Shown one piece after another: positions 54,364 to 62,489 of a stretch of DNA of 64,000 bases. The notes beneath the pieces are model-generated. The model saw only the letters and a program-made list of their open reading frames with translations, searched no databases and was not told the origin of the DNA. Position 1 is the first letter of the stretch. Each line of letters opens with the position of its first letter. Both the position numbers and the translations under genes were made by a program. Source of the DNA: DASZUK01 sp035547695 (GTDB lineage Bacteria; Actinomycetota; Acidimicrobiia; Acidimicrobiales; RAAP-2); NCBI GenBank assembly GCA_035547695.1, contig DASZUK010000015.1, forward strand, positions 62,001-126,000, in the 5' to 3' direction.

Positions 54364-55415
54364 GCTTCTCGGCCGACGTGGACGTGCGCATCACCGACAC
54401 GTCGCTGCGGGACGGGTCGCACGCCAAGCAGCACCAGTTCACCGAGGCCCACATCCGGACCATCGTCGGCGCGCTGGACGCCGCCGGAGTGCCGGTGATC
54501 GAGGTCACCCACGGGGACGGGCTGGGGGGGAGCTCCTTCAACTACGGGTTCTCGCTGGTGGACGAGCGCCTGCTGATGCGGGCGGCGGTGGAGACGGCCA
54601 CCCGGGCCAGGATCGCCGCCCTCATGCTGCCCGGGATCGGCACGGCAGACGACATCCGGGCGGCCGCCGATCTGGGGATCTCCGTCATCCGCATCGCCAC
54701 CCACTGCACCGAGGCCGACGTCTCCGAACAGCACTTCCGCATCTCCCGGGACATCGGGCTGGAGACCGTCGGGTTCTTGATGATGGCCCACACCCAACCT
54801 CCCGAGGTGCTGGCCGCACAGTCCCGGGTCATGGCGGACGCCGGTTGCCAATGCGTCTACGTGGTCGACTCGGCCGGTGCCATGCTGCCCGACGAGGCCG
54901 CCGCCCGGGTCGGGGCCGTGGTGGCCGAGCTGGGCGACGATGCCCAGGCCGGGTTCCACGGGCACGAGAACCTGTCGCTGGCCCTGGCCAACACCTTGGC
55001 GGCCATCTCGGTGGGTGCCGTCCAGGTGGACTCGTCCACCCGGCACTTCGGGGCCGGGTCGGGCAACACGGCCACGGAGGCGCTGGCGGCGGTCTGCGCC
55101 CGGATCGGCATCCGGTCCGGCGTCGACCCCCTGGCCATGTTCGACGTCGCCGAGGAGGTGGTCCGCCCGGTGATGGACGGCGAGTGTGTCCAAGACCGGC
55201 TCTCCCTCGTCATGGGCTATGCCGGGGTGTACTCGAGCTTCCTCAAGCACGCCTTCCGGGCCGCCCAGCGCTACGACGTCCCCGGTGCCGAGATCCTCCT
55301 CGAGTGTGGCCGCCAGCAGCTCATCGGCGGCCAGGAGGACCAGATCATCCAGATCGCCTCCGAGCTGTCGCGGGTCCGCTCGGGAACGCCCGCCGAGCCG
55401 TTGGTCGCCAGGTAG
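54360..55415 (+). CDS. mhpE: 4-hydroxy-2-oxovalerate aldolase
   Basis: A 351-residue DRE-TIM-type metal-dependent aldolase: 4-hydroxy-2-oxovalerate to pyruvate + acetaldehyde. The active-site motif is TDTSLRDGSHAKQHQ (Arg17, Asp18, His21 in DmpG numbering). The Mn-binding HGHENLSLA is near residue 200. The C-terminal communication domain contacting the dehydrogenase is present (CQDRLSLVMGYAGVYSSFLKHAF-like). The ATG overlaps the mhpF stop (ATGA). Confidence 0.96.
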   Translation: MSFSADVDVRITDTSLRDGSHAKQHQFTEAHIRTIVGALDAAGVPVIEVTHGDGLGGSSFNYGFSLVDERLLMRAAVETATRARIAALMLPGIGTADDIRAAADLGISVIRIATHCTEADVSEQHFRISRDIGLETVGFLMMAHTQPPEVLAAQSRVMADAGCQCVYVVDSAGAMLPDEAAARVGAVVAELGDDAQAGFHGHENLSLALANTLAAISVGAVQVDSSTRHFGAGSGNTATEALAAVCARIGIRSGVDPLAMFDVAEEVVRPVMDGECVQDRLSLVMGYAGVYSSFLKHAFRAAQRYDVPGAEILLECGRQQLIGGQEDQIIQIASELSRVRSGTPAEPLVAR

Positions 55416-55460
55416 GGGTCCCGCCCTCCGCCTCCCGGTGACGAGGGAGGTCGACCGGGG

Positions 55461-57029
55461 ATGCCGATGCTGCTCCATGACGTCCTCGACCAGGCCGCCG
55501 CCCGGAGGCCGGGAGCGCTGGCACTGGTCCATGCCCAGGGGTCGCTGACCTTCGATGAGCTGTCCCGTCGGGCCGCCAGGCTCTCGGCTGCCCTGGGACG
55601 GCTCGTGCCGCCAGGGGCGCCGGTGGCCATCGTGGGGGACAACGGGCCGGAATGGGTGGAGGGCTACTACGGGGTGCCGGCCGGCGGCCACGTGCTGGCC
55701 ATGGTCAACCACCGGCTGGCCCCGGCCGAGCAGGCCGCCGTCGTCGAGGCGGCCGGAGCCCGGGCCGTCCTCGGATCGCCCGATTGCCTGTCCGCCCTAC
55801 TCGACGGCGGCCATCTCCCGTCCGGGGTCACCGGAGTGGCGTTCGGGCCGGCCTACGAGCGGTTCATCGCCGGAGAAGGGCCCACCTCCACCGCGGTGGA
55901 CCGGCAATCGGGGCCGGTCGACCCCGACGGGCCGGCCTGGCTGATCTTCACCAGTGGTACCACCGGTCGGCCCAAGGGGGTACAGCTAAGCCACCGCAAC
56001 CTGCTCACCGGAGCCCTGACCAACGGCATGGCCCGGGGTGTGGCGGACGACGACGTGTACCTCTACCCGTTCCCCCTGTGCCACGTGGCCGGCCACAACG
56101 TCATCTCCTACCACCTGCGCTCCCGGCCGGTGGTGCTGGTCCCGCGCTACCGGACCGACGCCTTCTGCGACGCCGTGGCCCGGCACCGGGTGACGGCGGC
56201 CTCCCTGGCTCCGACGATGATCCACTCACTGGTGGAGGAGGCCGGCGGCGGCGACCGGTCCAAGCTCCGTTCGCTCCGGTCCCTCTCCTACGGGTCGGCT
56301 CCCATCACCCCGACCCTGCTCCAACGCACGGTGGACCTGCTGGGCGACGTCGACCTGTCCCAGGGTTACGGCATGACCGAGACCGCCGGCAACGTCTCCT
56401 TCCTCGGCCCCGACGACCACCGACGGGGGTTCGCCGGCGACGTCGGCCTGCTGTCGACGGCCGGCCGGCCGGGCCCCCTCGTGCAGTTGCGCATCGTCGA
56501 CCCCGACGGGGCCCCGAGCGCCACCGGCCAGGTGGGTGAGGTCACCGTCCACGGGGACCAGGTCCACCTCGGCTACTGGGGCGACCCGGCGGCGACCGAG
56601 GAGGCCACGCTCTCGGACCGGTCCGGGCGCCGTTGGTTGCGCACCGGCGACCTCGGTCGGGTGGACGCCGGCGGCCGTCTCACCATCGTCGACCGCCTCA
56701 AGGACATCATCGTCACCGGCGGGGAGAACGTCTCCACCCGGGAGGTGGAGGACGTCCTGTCCCGGGTCCCCGGCGTCATGGAAGTGGCCGTCGTCGGGGT
56801 GCCCGACCCCCACTGGGGCGAATCGGTCGGCGCGGCCGTCGTCGTCCGGCCAGGTGCGGGGGTGACGGCCACATCGGTGCGGTCGTTCGCCCGGCAGTGG
56901 CTCTCCGGGTTCAAGACCCCCCGCCGGGTGGTGGTGGTGCCGCGGCTCCCCCGCAACGCCCTCGGCAAGGTGGCCAAGGCCGAGCTGCGGGCCATCCTGG
57001 CCGACGGCGACCGGCTTCCCGGCCGCTGA
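55461..57029 (+). CDS. Acyl-CoA synthetase (AMP-forming ligase)
   Basis: A 522-residue ANL-superfamily ligase. The P-loop FTSGTTGRPKG is at 163-173. Adenylate-binding QGYGMTETAG, hinge GWLRTGDLGR-like RWLRTGDLGRVD, and the C-terminal NALGKVAKAEL with the catalytic Lys are all present. It activates a carboxylic acid to its CoA thioester through an acyl-AMP. The position right after mhpE (45-bp gap) suggests it handles a side-chain or ring-derived acid of the same substrate. The specificity cannot be read off; fatty, aromatic and steroid acids are all possible. Confidence 0.92.
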   Translation: MPMLLHDVLDQAAARRPGALALVHAQGSLTFDELSRRAARLSAALGRLVPPGAPVAIVGDNGPEWVEGYYGVPAGGHVLAMVNHRLAPAEQAAVVEAAGARAVLGSPDCLSALLDGGHLPSGVTGVAFGPAYERFIAGEGPTSTAVDRQSGPVDPDGPAWLIFTSGTTGRPKGVQLSHRNLLTGALTNGMARGVADDDVYLYPFPLCHVAGHNVISYHLRSRPVVLVPRYRTDAFCDAVARHRVTAASLAPTMIHSLVEEAGGGDRSKLRSLRSLSYGSAPITPTLLQRTVDLLGDVDLSQGYGMTETAGNVSFLGPDDHRRGFAGDVGLLSTAGRPGPLVQLRIVDPDGAPSATGQVGEVTVHGDQVHLGYWGDPAATEEATLSDRSGRRWLRTGDLGRVDAGGRLTIVDRLKDIIVTGGENVSTREVEDVLSRVPGVMEVAVVGVPDPHWGESVGAAVVVRPGAGVTATSVRSFARQWLSGFKTPRRVVVVPRLPRNALGKVAKAELRAILADGDRLPGR

Positions 57030-57060
57030 CGGGTGGCCGGCGGCTGACGGGTGGCCGGCG
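57025..57060. repeat. 18-bp perfect tandem repeat at ligase stop
   Basis: GCTGACGGGTGGCCGGCG occurs at 57025-57042 and 57043-57060. The ligase stop codon is inside the first copy. It fills the gap to the convergent esterase gene. Confidence 0.85.
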
Positions 57061-57086
57061 GGCGGGCCCGGTGGGGGCCGCGGCCG

Positions 57087-58043
57087 TCAGCTTCCTCCGA
57101 AGGCTCTGCGGAGGGCGAGGAAGGCTTCGTCGATCAGTCGCTTCGACGACGTGGCCGCAGGGGCGTAGAGGTCCCAGCCGTGGTAGGCGCCCGGGAACAC
57201 GTGCAGCTCCGTGGCCACCCCGGCCAACAGGAGCCGGTGGCCGAAGGCGACCGCTTCGTCCCTGACCACCTCCAGCTCACCGACGGCCAGGTAGGTCGGT
57301 GGCAGACCGGCCAGGTCCTCGGCCCGCCCGGGTGCCCCGTAGGCGCTCTTCTCCCCGTCGCCGGCCTCGCCCAGGTAGGCCGACCAGGCCCGGGTGCTCG
57401 ACGCCCGGTCCCAGGTCCGGGGGTCGACGATCTCGTGGCTCGATGCCGTGTCCAGGCGGTCGTCCAGCATCGGGTACAAGAGGAGCTGGAACGCGGCCCG
57501 GGGCCGGCCGAGGTCCCGCCGGCGGAGGCTGCAGGCCGCGGCCAGGCCACCGCCGGCACTTCGGCCCCCCACGGCGATCCGGGAGGGGTCGACGCCCAGC
57601 TCGGCGGCCTGGCCGGCCACGAAGTCGAAGGCTTCGACGCAGTCGTCCAGGGCGGCGGGGAACGGCCACTCCGGCGCCAGCCGGTAGTCGACGGCCACCG
57701 CCGCGCAGCCGACCTCGGCACAGAGCTGCTCGAGGAACAGGTCGTCCCGTTCGAGGCCCCCGCTGACGAAGCCGCCGCCGTGGAACCACAGCAGGGCCGG
57801 GAGCGGGCCGCCGTCCGCCTGCTCCGGCCGGTACAGGCGGGCCGGCACGGCTCGGCCGTCGACCCCGGCGAAGGACAGGTCGTGGCGCCCGACGTCGTCC
57901 CGGTGGGCGCCCGGCGGCCGGGACGAGGTGATGGCGGCGGCGGCCCGAGCGCGGTACCCGGGGAGGTCGTCCCAGTCCACCCCGGACCGGGGATCCCGGC
58001 CCTCCAGCGCGGCGCGCAGTTCGGGGTCGATCCGGCCGATCAT
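57087..58043 (-). CDS. HSL-family (GDXG) carboxylesterase
   Basis: A 318-residue alpha/beta hydrolase of the hormone-sensitive-lipase family. HGGGF at 88-92 is the oxyanion hole, GRSAGGG holds Ser162, YPMLDDRLDT follows, and the His lies in FPGAYHGWDLYAP. It would cleave an ester, perhaps a BVMO product or a side-chain ester of the catabolised compound. The ATG overlaps the stop of the degenerate hydratase gene (ATGA). Third gene of the minus-strand operon 59444-57087. Confidence 0.92.
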   Translation of the reverse strand: MIGRIDPELRAALEGRDPRSGVDWDDLPGYRARAAAAITSSRPPGAHRDDVGRHDLSFAGVDGRAVPARLYRPEQADGGPLPALLWFHGGGFVSGGLERDDLFLEQLCAEVGCAAVAVDYRLAPEWPFPAALDDCVEAFDFVAGQAAELGVDPSRIAVGGRSAGGGLAAACSLRRRDLGRPRAAFQLLLYPMLDDRLDTASSHEIVDPRTWDRASSTRAWSAYLGEAGDGEKSAYGAPGRAEDLAGLPPTYLAVGELEVVRDEAVAFGHRLLLAGVATELHVFPGAYHGWDLYAPAATSSKRLIDEAFLALRRAFGGS

Positions 58044-58645
58044 CGGGGGGTGCCCTCCGGGCCGGCCGACGATCGGCCACCGGTGGTCCGGTCGGCAACC
58101 GCCGCCACGGTGCCGAGCCGGTTGAAGGTGGCCACCACCGACGCCCCCGGCTCCAGCGGGACCACGTCCACCAGGCGACCCACGTACACCACCGTGCCGG
58201 CCACCAGGGGGGCACCTCCCCCCGTCCCTTCGGCCGCCGTCCGGGCGGCCTGCACCAGCGCCCGGGCCGGATGGCCCAGGATGCCGGCACCGGCCGCCGT
58301 GGTGGCCATCTGGCCGTCCTTCTCCACCGTCACCCCCAGGAGGGCCAGGTCGAGGCCCGCCGGCCGGCGGGCCACGGAGCCGAGGACCACGTCCGAGGTC
58401 CGGTCGCCGTCGACGAGCTCGACGGCGCCGGTCACCCACTCCACCGCCTGCAGCGCGTCGAGCGGCGTCATCCCCGCGGGCCCGAGCGGGCGTCCGAGGA
58501 GGAAGGCCAACCCGACCGATGCGCCGGTCGCACCGGCCGCCCCGGCGTCGACGGCGCCGGGCCGACGGCGGCCGGCAGTGGTGGCGTTGGGCGGCACCGG
58601 CCGGACCGTCACCTGGCCGCCCGTCCCGGCGATGACGGCGATCAC
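58040..58645 (-). CDS. Degenerate hydratase paralogue (MhpD/DmpH family)
   Basis: A 201-residue protein related to 2-hydroxypentadienoate hydratase/4-oxalocrotonate decarboxylase. GLAFLLGRPL, AVELVDG, GAGILGHPARALVQAART and VYVGRLVDVVPLEPGASVVATFNRLGTV align with the family. Compared with the intact hydratase upstream, the N-terminal 80 residues are missing. The metal-binding ExE (VEIEVAFVLGR) reads SVGLAFLLGR, and DNASSG is absent. It is thus unlikely to be catalytic alone and may be a partner subunit. GTG 58645 has GAGG 8 nt upstream and lies 10 bp after the hydratase stop. Confidence 0.75.
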   Translation of the reverse strand: MIAVIAGTGGQVTVRPVPPNATTAGRRRPGAVDAGAAGATGASVGLAFLLGRPLGPAGMTPLDALQAVEWVTGAVELVDGDRTSDVVLGSVARRPAGLDLALLGVTVEKDGQMATTAAGAGILGHPARALVQAARTAAEGTGGGAPLVAGTVVYVGRLVDVVPLEPGASVVATFNRLGTVAAVADRTTGGRSSAGPEGTPR

Positions 58646-58655
58646 GCCTCCCGCC

Positions 58656-59444
58656 TCACCGGAACGAGATGGCGACATTGCCCATGTCCTCGAGCTCGGC
58701 CCTGACGTCGTCACCCGCCCGGACCGGGATCATCCGCGTGAAGCTCCCCGACATGATGACGTGCCCCGGGTCCAGGGTGACCCCGAAGGCCGCCACCTTG
58801 TTGGCCAACCAGGCGACGGCGGTCATCGGGTTCCCGAGCACCGCCCCGGCCGCGCCGGTCTCGGTGATCCGACCGTTGGCGCGCAACAGGCCTCCGGTCA
58901 CCTTGAGGTCCAGGTCCGTGACCCTTCTCGGGCGGCCTCCCAGCACCACGGCTCCCGACGACGCGTTGTCGGCGATGGTGTCGGGCAGCCGGATCGACCA
59001 GTCGACGACTCGGCTGTCGACGATCTCGATGGCCGGGAGGACGCAGTCGGTGGCCCTCACCACGTCGGCCACCGTCCGGCCCGGCCCCGCCAGCGCCCGC
59101 CCGAGTACGAAGGCCACCTCGATCTCCACCCGGGGCTGGATGAACCGGGTGATCGGGACGCTCTCGCCGTCGAGCAGGAACATCGGATCGAGCAGGTGGC
59201 CGTAGTCGGGCTCGTCCACCCCCAGCATCCGCTGCATGGCCCGGGACGACAGGCCCACCTTGTGCCCTGCCACCTGCTGGCCCTCCTTCCGGAGCCGGTC
59301 GACGTTGGCCAACTGGACGGCGTAGGCGTCGGACACGTCGATCGTCGGGTGGCGGTCGGTCAGCGGCGCGATCGGCCGGCGGGACCGGCCGGCGTCGAAC
59401 AGGGCGTCGGCGGCCCCGGCCACCTCCTCGGCAGAAAGCGTCAT
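58656..59444 (-). CDS. mhpD: 2-hydroxypenta-2,4-dienoate hydratase
   Basis: A 262-residue hydratase: 2-hydroxypenta-2,4-dienoate + water to 4-hydroxy-2-oxovalerate, the substrate of the aldolase at 54360. The active-site set is complete: Lys62 (GHKVGL), Glu107 and Glu109 (VEIEVAFVLGR), Glu140 (AIEIVDSRVVDW), then DNASSG and SGSFTRMIPV. It leads a three-gene minus-strand operon. ATG 59444 is preferred. Its promoter region carries an IclR-type dyad. Confidence 0.93.
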   Translation of the reverse strand: MTLSAEEVAGAADALFDAGRSRRPIAPLTDRHPTIDVSDAYAVQLANVDRLRKEGQQVAGHKVGLSSRAMQRMLGVDEPDYGHLLDPMFLLDGESVPITRFIQPRVEIEVAFVLGRALAGPGRTVADVVRATDCVLPAIEIVDSRVVDWSIRLPDTIADNASSGAVVLGGRPRRVTDLDLKVTGGLLRANGRITETGAAGAVLGNPMTAVAWLANKVAAFGVTLDPGHVIMSGSFTRMIPVRAGDDVRAELEDMGNVAISFR

Positions 59445-59526
59445 GGGTCGGTCGTCCTCGCTGCCGGCGTCGTCCCGGGCATCGACCTGGTGCCCTCGCC
59501 ACCGACCCGGCGGTCCTGGCCATCGA

Positions 59527-59627
59527 AGTGTACGGGTGGCCTGCCACCGGGCCGTGGAGCCGCTCCCGCTGAACGGGCCACGTCCGGTGGCGCGTCCCCG
59601 AGGTGTGGCGACGTCCCACTGAGCGGA
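59527..59627 (-). promoter_or_regulatory. IclR-type operators and hydratase-operon promoter
   Basis: Two dyads, TCCCGCTGAACGGG (59564-59577) and TCCCACTGAGCGGA (59614-59627), are spaced 50 bp. On the minus strand the -10 candidate TACACT (59532-59527) lies 31 nt from the first dyad, the same as at 62230-62280. The second dyad may serve the divergent iclR gene. Confidence 0.65.
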
Positions 59628-59776
59628 CCGCCATGCCCAAGACCCCCCTTGATCGACGCCCAATCTAGTGAAACACTTGTTTCCGAGGGATGTGGCCCCC
59701 GGGGGTGGGTGGGCCGGAGACGAGGGGTGGGGTGGGCCGGAGATGGCCGGAGACGATCGGGGCACTGGGGGGCTGT

Positions 59777-60598
59777 ATGGGTGAGCTCAGCCTGGAGCAG
59801 GACCCGAAGGCGGTGCTCGAGCGCGCCGCCCTCATCATGGACTCGTTCTGTGCAGAAGTGCCTGCTCGCAACCTGAGCTCCCTGGTCAAGGCCACCAACC
59901 TGCCCCGGTCGACCGTCCACCGCCTGGCCGAGCAGTTGGTCAAGGTCGGATGGCTCGAACGGATGCCCTACGGCTACCGGGTGGGCACCAGGCTGTTCGA
60001 GGTGGGCACCCGAGCCGGTCGCTACGAGCGGCTGATGGCCCGCTCGGGCCCGTGGCTCCAGGAGCTGTTGCGGACCACCCAGCGGTCGGTCCATCTGGGG
60101 GTCCTGGACGGCGCCGACGTCGTGTACCTGGTCAAGCTGGCCATGCGGAACTCCCAGGTGCCCACCCGACCCGGTGGCCGGAAGCCGGCCCACTCGACCG
60201 GCCTGGGCAAGGCCATGCTGGCCTTCAGCCCCGACGTCCATCTCGACGCCGTTCTCGAGCGCGGCCTCACCCGGTACACCCCGCGGACCATCTCCAACGA
60301 GGAGAGCTTGCGCCAGGTGCTGGCCACCATCCAGGAGACCGAGGTCGCCTACGACTTCGAAGAGACCGTCCCCGGGGTCTACTGCGTGGCCGCGCCCGTC
60401 CGGGGGTCGGGGAACGCCATCGCCGCCGTGTCGGTGACCGGGCCCCGCGAGGGCTTCGACGTCAACGTGCTCAGTCGGGCCGTCAAGAATGCCGCCCACG
60501 GCATCTGGAACGACCTCTTCGGGCCGGGGCGGGTGTACGGGTACGGCATGGGTCCCACTGTCGACGACGGGTCGCACAGCCTGACGGCCGCCTCCTGA
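59777..60598 (+). CDS. IclR-family transcriptional regulator
   Basis: A 273-residue regulator. The winged HTH is AALIMDSFCAEVPARNLSSLVKATNLPRSTVHRLAEQLVKVGWLERMPYGYRVGTRLFEVG (residues 17-77). The effector domain (GRKPAHSTGLGKAMLAFSP; VAAPVRGSGNAIAAVSVTGP) is complete. It is the only IclR protein in the window. It sits divergent from the hydratase operon next to two matching dyads, which makes it the likely pathway regulator. ATG 59777 is preceded by GGGGGG. A SnoaL-like gene follows after 5 bp. Confidence 0.93.
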   Translation: MGELSLEQDPKAVLERAALIMDSFCAEVPARNLSSLVKATNLPRSTVHRLAEQLVKVGWLERMPYGYRVGTRLFEVGTRAGRYERLMARSGPWLQELLRTTQRSVHLGVLDGADVVYLVKLAMRNSQVPTRPGGRKPAHSTGLGKAMLAFSPDVHLDAVLERGLTRYTPRTISNEESLRQVLATIQETEVAYDFEETVPGVYCVAAPVRGSGNAIAAVSVTGPREGFDVNVLSRAVKNAAHGIWNDLFGPGRVYGYGMGPTVDDGSHSLTAAS

Positions 60599-60603
60599 CC
60601 CAA

Positions 60604-60984
60604 GTGACCGAACCTTCGCCCGTGCTCGTCGGGCCGGCTGCGCACCGTTCGCTCCTCACTCGCTACCTGGAGGCCTTCGACGCCGGCGACATGGCCCGGG
60701 CGGCCTCCTTCTTCGCCGCCGAGGGGGAGTACCTGAGGAACGCCGCGCTCCCCGGCGAGTCCGGCGTCCAGCGGTACGTCGGCCGCCGCCAGATCCTGGC
60801 CGCCTTCGAGCGGCGCGGGCGCCGGGACACCCGCCACGTCCTGGAGGTGGTCCTGTCGGACGCCTCCCGGTGCCTGGCCCGGGGGGCCCTGGTCCGCCCG
60901 GACCGCTCCGGCCTGTTCCTCGTCGACGTGTCGTTCGACCGCGAAGGCCGCATCGACCGGTATGTGGCCGCCACCGTCGGCTAG
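60604..60984 (+). CDS. SnoaL/NTF2-fold protein
   Basis: A 126-residue NTF2-like protein: LLTRYLEAFDAGDMARAASFFAAEGEYLRNAALPGESGVQRYVGRRQILAAFERRGRRDTRHVLEVVL, ending SGLFLVDVSFDREGRIDRYVAATVG. The family includes polyketide cyclases, ketosteroid isomerase relatives and small binding proteins; the catalytic type cannot be assigned. The start GTG lies 5 bp after the iclR stop, so both are on one transcript. Confidence 0.8.
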   Translation: MTEPSPVLVGPAAHRSLLTRYLEAFDAGDMARAASFFAAEGEYLRNAALPGESGVQRYVGRRQILAAFERRGRRDTRHVLEVVLSDASRCLARGALVRPDRSGLFLVDVSFDREGRIDRYVAATVG

Positions 60985-61004
60985 GTCCAGGGCCGCTACC
61001 GTCG

Positions 61005-61077
61005 GGCGGCCAGAGGTCCAGCCGCCCGGGGGCGGCCAGAGGTCCAGCCGCTCTCCGGCGGCTAGAGGTCCAGGGCC
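61005..61077. repeat. Three 26-bp dyad-containing tandem repeats
   Basis: GGCGGCCAGAGGTCCAGCCGC-type units start at 61005, 61031 and 61057. Each begins GGCGGC, and CTCCAG/AGGTCC parts allow hairpins. They lie between convergent stops and extend into the last codons of the CMD gene. Confidence 0.75.
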
Positions 61078-61613
61078 GCCAAGGTGGACGACACGCAGTG
61101 GTAGAAGGCCACCGTCAGCACCAGCTCCACCTGTTCGGCCGGGGTGAACAACCGCCGCACGCCTGCATAGGACCCGTCGGGGACCCGTGTGGACAGCGTC
61201 ATGGTGTCGACCAGCTCCAGGCAGGCCCGCTCGGGCTCGTCGAACGCTTCGCTGGCCCGCCAGTCGGCGACGGCGTCGATCTTCGCCATCGGGACCCCGG
61301 CCTCGATGGCGAAGCGCCGATGGGCCTCGGCCTCGTGGCGGGACCGGCGCAAGTGGGCGATCCGCAGGATCATCAGCTCCCGGAGGGCCCGGGGGGCCGA
61401 CACCTCGTAGCGGAGCGGCAGGGCCAAGTCGGTCCATGCCTGCAGCAGGCGGGGGGCGTTTGCCAGGGCGCGGTAGAGGGCGGGGACCCGTCCGGTCTCC
61501 TCCTCCTTCTGGGTGAAGATCGCCGACACCTCCGGCGAATAGGGAGGGTGGACCGGTGGGAGGCGTGGCGTCCCGGCCTGGGCCGGTTCCTCCGACGGCT
61601 CAGCGCCGCCCAC
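61062..61613 (-). CDS. Carboxymuconolactone decarboxylase (CMD)-family protein
   Basis: A 183-residue AhpD-like protein. ALYRALANAPRLLQAWTDLALPLRYEVSAPRALRELMILRIAHLRRSRHEAEAHRRFAIEAG is the CMD core, with the EAEAH (ExxxH) pair but no CxxC, so peroxidase activity is unlikely. These proteins often accompany aromatic or steroid catabolism as decarboxylases or of unknown role. GTG 61613 is the most reasonable start and overlaps the upstream gene by 14 bp. Confidence 0.85.
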   Translation of the reverse strand: MGGAEPSEEPAQAGTPRLPPVHPPYSPEVSAIFTQKEEETGRVPALYRALANAPRLLQAWTDLALPLRYEVSAPRALRELMILRIAHLRRSRHEAEAHRRFAIEAGVPMAKIDAVADWRASEAFDEPERACLELVDTMTLSTRVPDGSYAGVRRLFTPAEQVELVLTVAFYHCVSSTLAALDL

Positions 61614-62145
61614 GGTCGGCCAGGGCCTCGCGCTGGGCGACCTCCAGCAGGTCGGCCACCCGGTCGATGGCCTCCAGGACGACCTGGCGTTGGTCACGGA
61701 CGCCGGCGGCGACCTCGGGGGCGTGGGCGAACTCGAGCATCTCGGGCAGCCGGTCCCGCAGGCGGCCCAGCGTCCACTCCACCGAGTCCCCTTCGGCGAT
61801 CTGGTCGAGCGGGCACACGAAGTTCCCGCCGTCGGCGTTGCGGATGTAGTGGTAGTGGGCGTCGTTGGAGAAGCAGTCGAACCGCAGGTACTCGAGCCGG
61901 TCGTCGGAGCCGTAGACGTGGAGGGAGGCCCCGAAGTCGTCGAGATCGACCGCCCCGAGCTCGTCGGCCTGCTCCTCGACGTCCGGCAGGGCCTCGTACA
62001 CCAGGTTGTCGGTGAGCTGACGCGGCTCCACCACGAACGTCACCGGCCCACCGGCGATCTCGGTGCACTTCTCCGGGATGGGCGGGATCGGGAACCGCTC
62101 GAAATACGTACCGACCTGAAGTGCTGGTGGCGTCGCGTGAACCAT
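61600..62145 (-). CDS. Uncharacterised protein of catabolic cluster
   Basis: A 181-residue soluble protein that I do not recognise: MVHATPPALQVGTYFERFPIPPIPEKCTEIAGGPVTFVVEPRQLTDN, then DDFGASLHVYGSDDRLEYLRFDCFSNDAHYHYIRNADGGNFVCPLDQ, then a helical C-terminus (RLPEMLEFAHAPEVAAGVRDQRQVVLEAIDRVADLLEVAQREAL). The middle strand block is rich in aromatic and His residues (DAHYHYI), which might bind a ligand or metal. A perfect AAGGAG lies 5 nt before ATG 62145. It is co-transcribed with the CMD gene from a promoter with an IclR-type dyad. Confidence 0.75.
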   Translation of the reverse strand: MVHATPPALQVGTYFERFPIPPIPEKCTEIAGGPVTFVVEPRQLTDNLVYEALPDVEEQADELGAVDLDDFGASLHVYGSDDRLEYLRFDCFSNDAHYHYIRNADGGNFVCPLDQIAEGDSVEWTLGRLRDRLPEMLEFAHAPEVAAGVRDQRQVVLEAIDRVADLLEVAQREALADRGRR

Positions 62146-62229
62146 CGTGGCTCCTTGGGAGAGAACGGTTGCTTTCGGCAGCGTAGGCCCGTTGCCGTCG
62201 GGCCGGTCTGCCGCTGGGAAGTGCCACCG

Positions 62230-62280
62230 AGTGTACGACCGGCCGGTGGAGGACCCGAGGAACGGGTCCCGGTGAGCGGG
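62230..62280 (-). promoter_or_regulatory. IclR-type operator and promoter of 62145-61062 operon
   Basis: The dyad TCCCGGTGAGCGGG (62267-62280) lies exactly 31 nt from a minus-strand TACACT (62235-62230), the same geometry as at 59527-59577. The sequence around the -10 (GAGTGTACG / GAAGTGTACG) is also shared. Confidence 0.65.
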
Positions 62281-62489
62281 AGGTCGACATTGTGAGCCCG
62301 GGAGCCGGAGCGCACTGTGTGCCGGACACGGCGGCAACGCCCTGGCGACGTTGCCAGGCCGAGGACTGTGGCTCCGGGGGTCGAAAAGGGACGCTCGACT
62401 CCGCAGCCGGCCGTCGGCATCCAGCACTCAGGCAGAACAGGCCCCCTCGCGGTGGAGAGCACCGGGGGCAAAACGGGATGAGGAGATCC

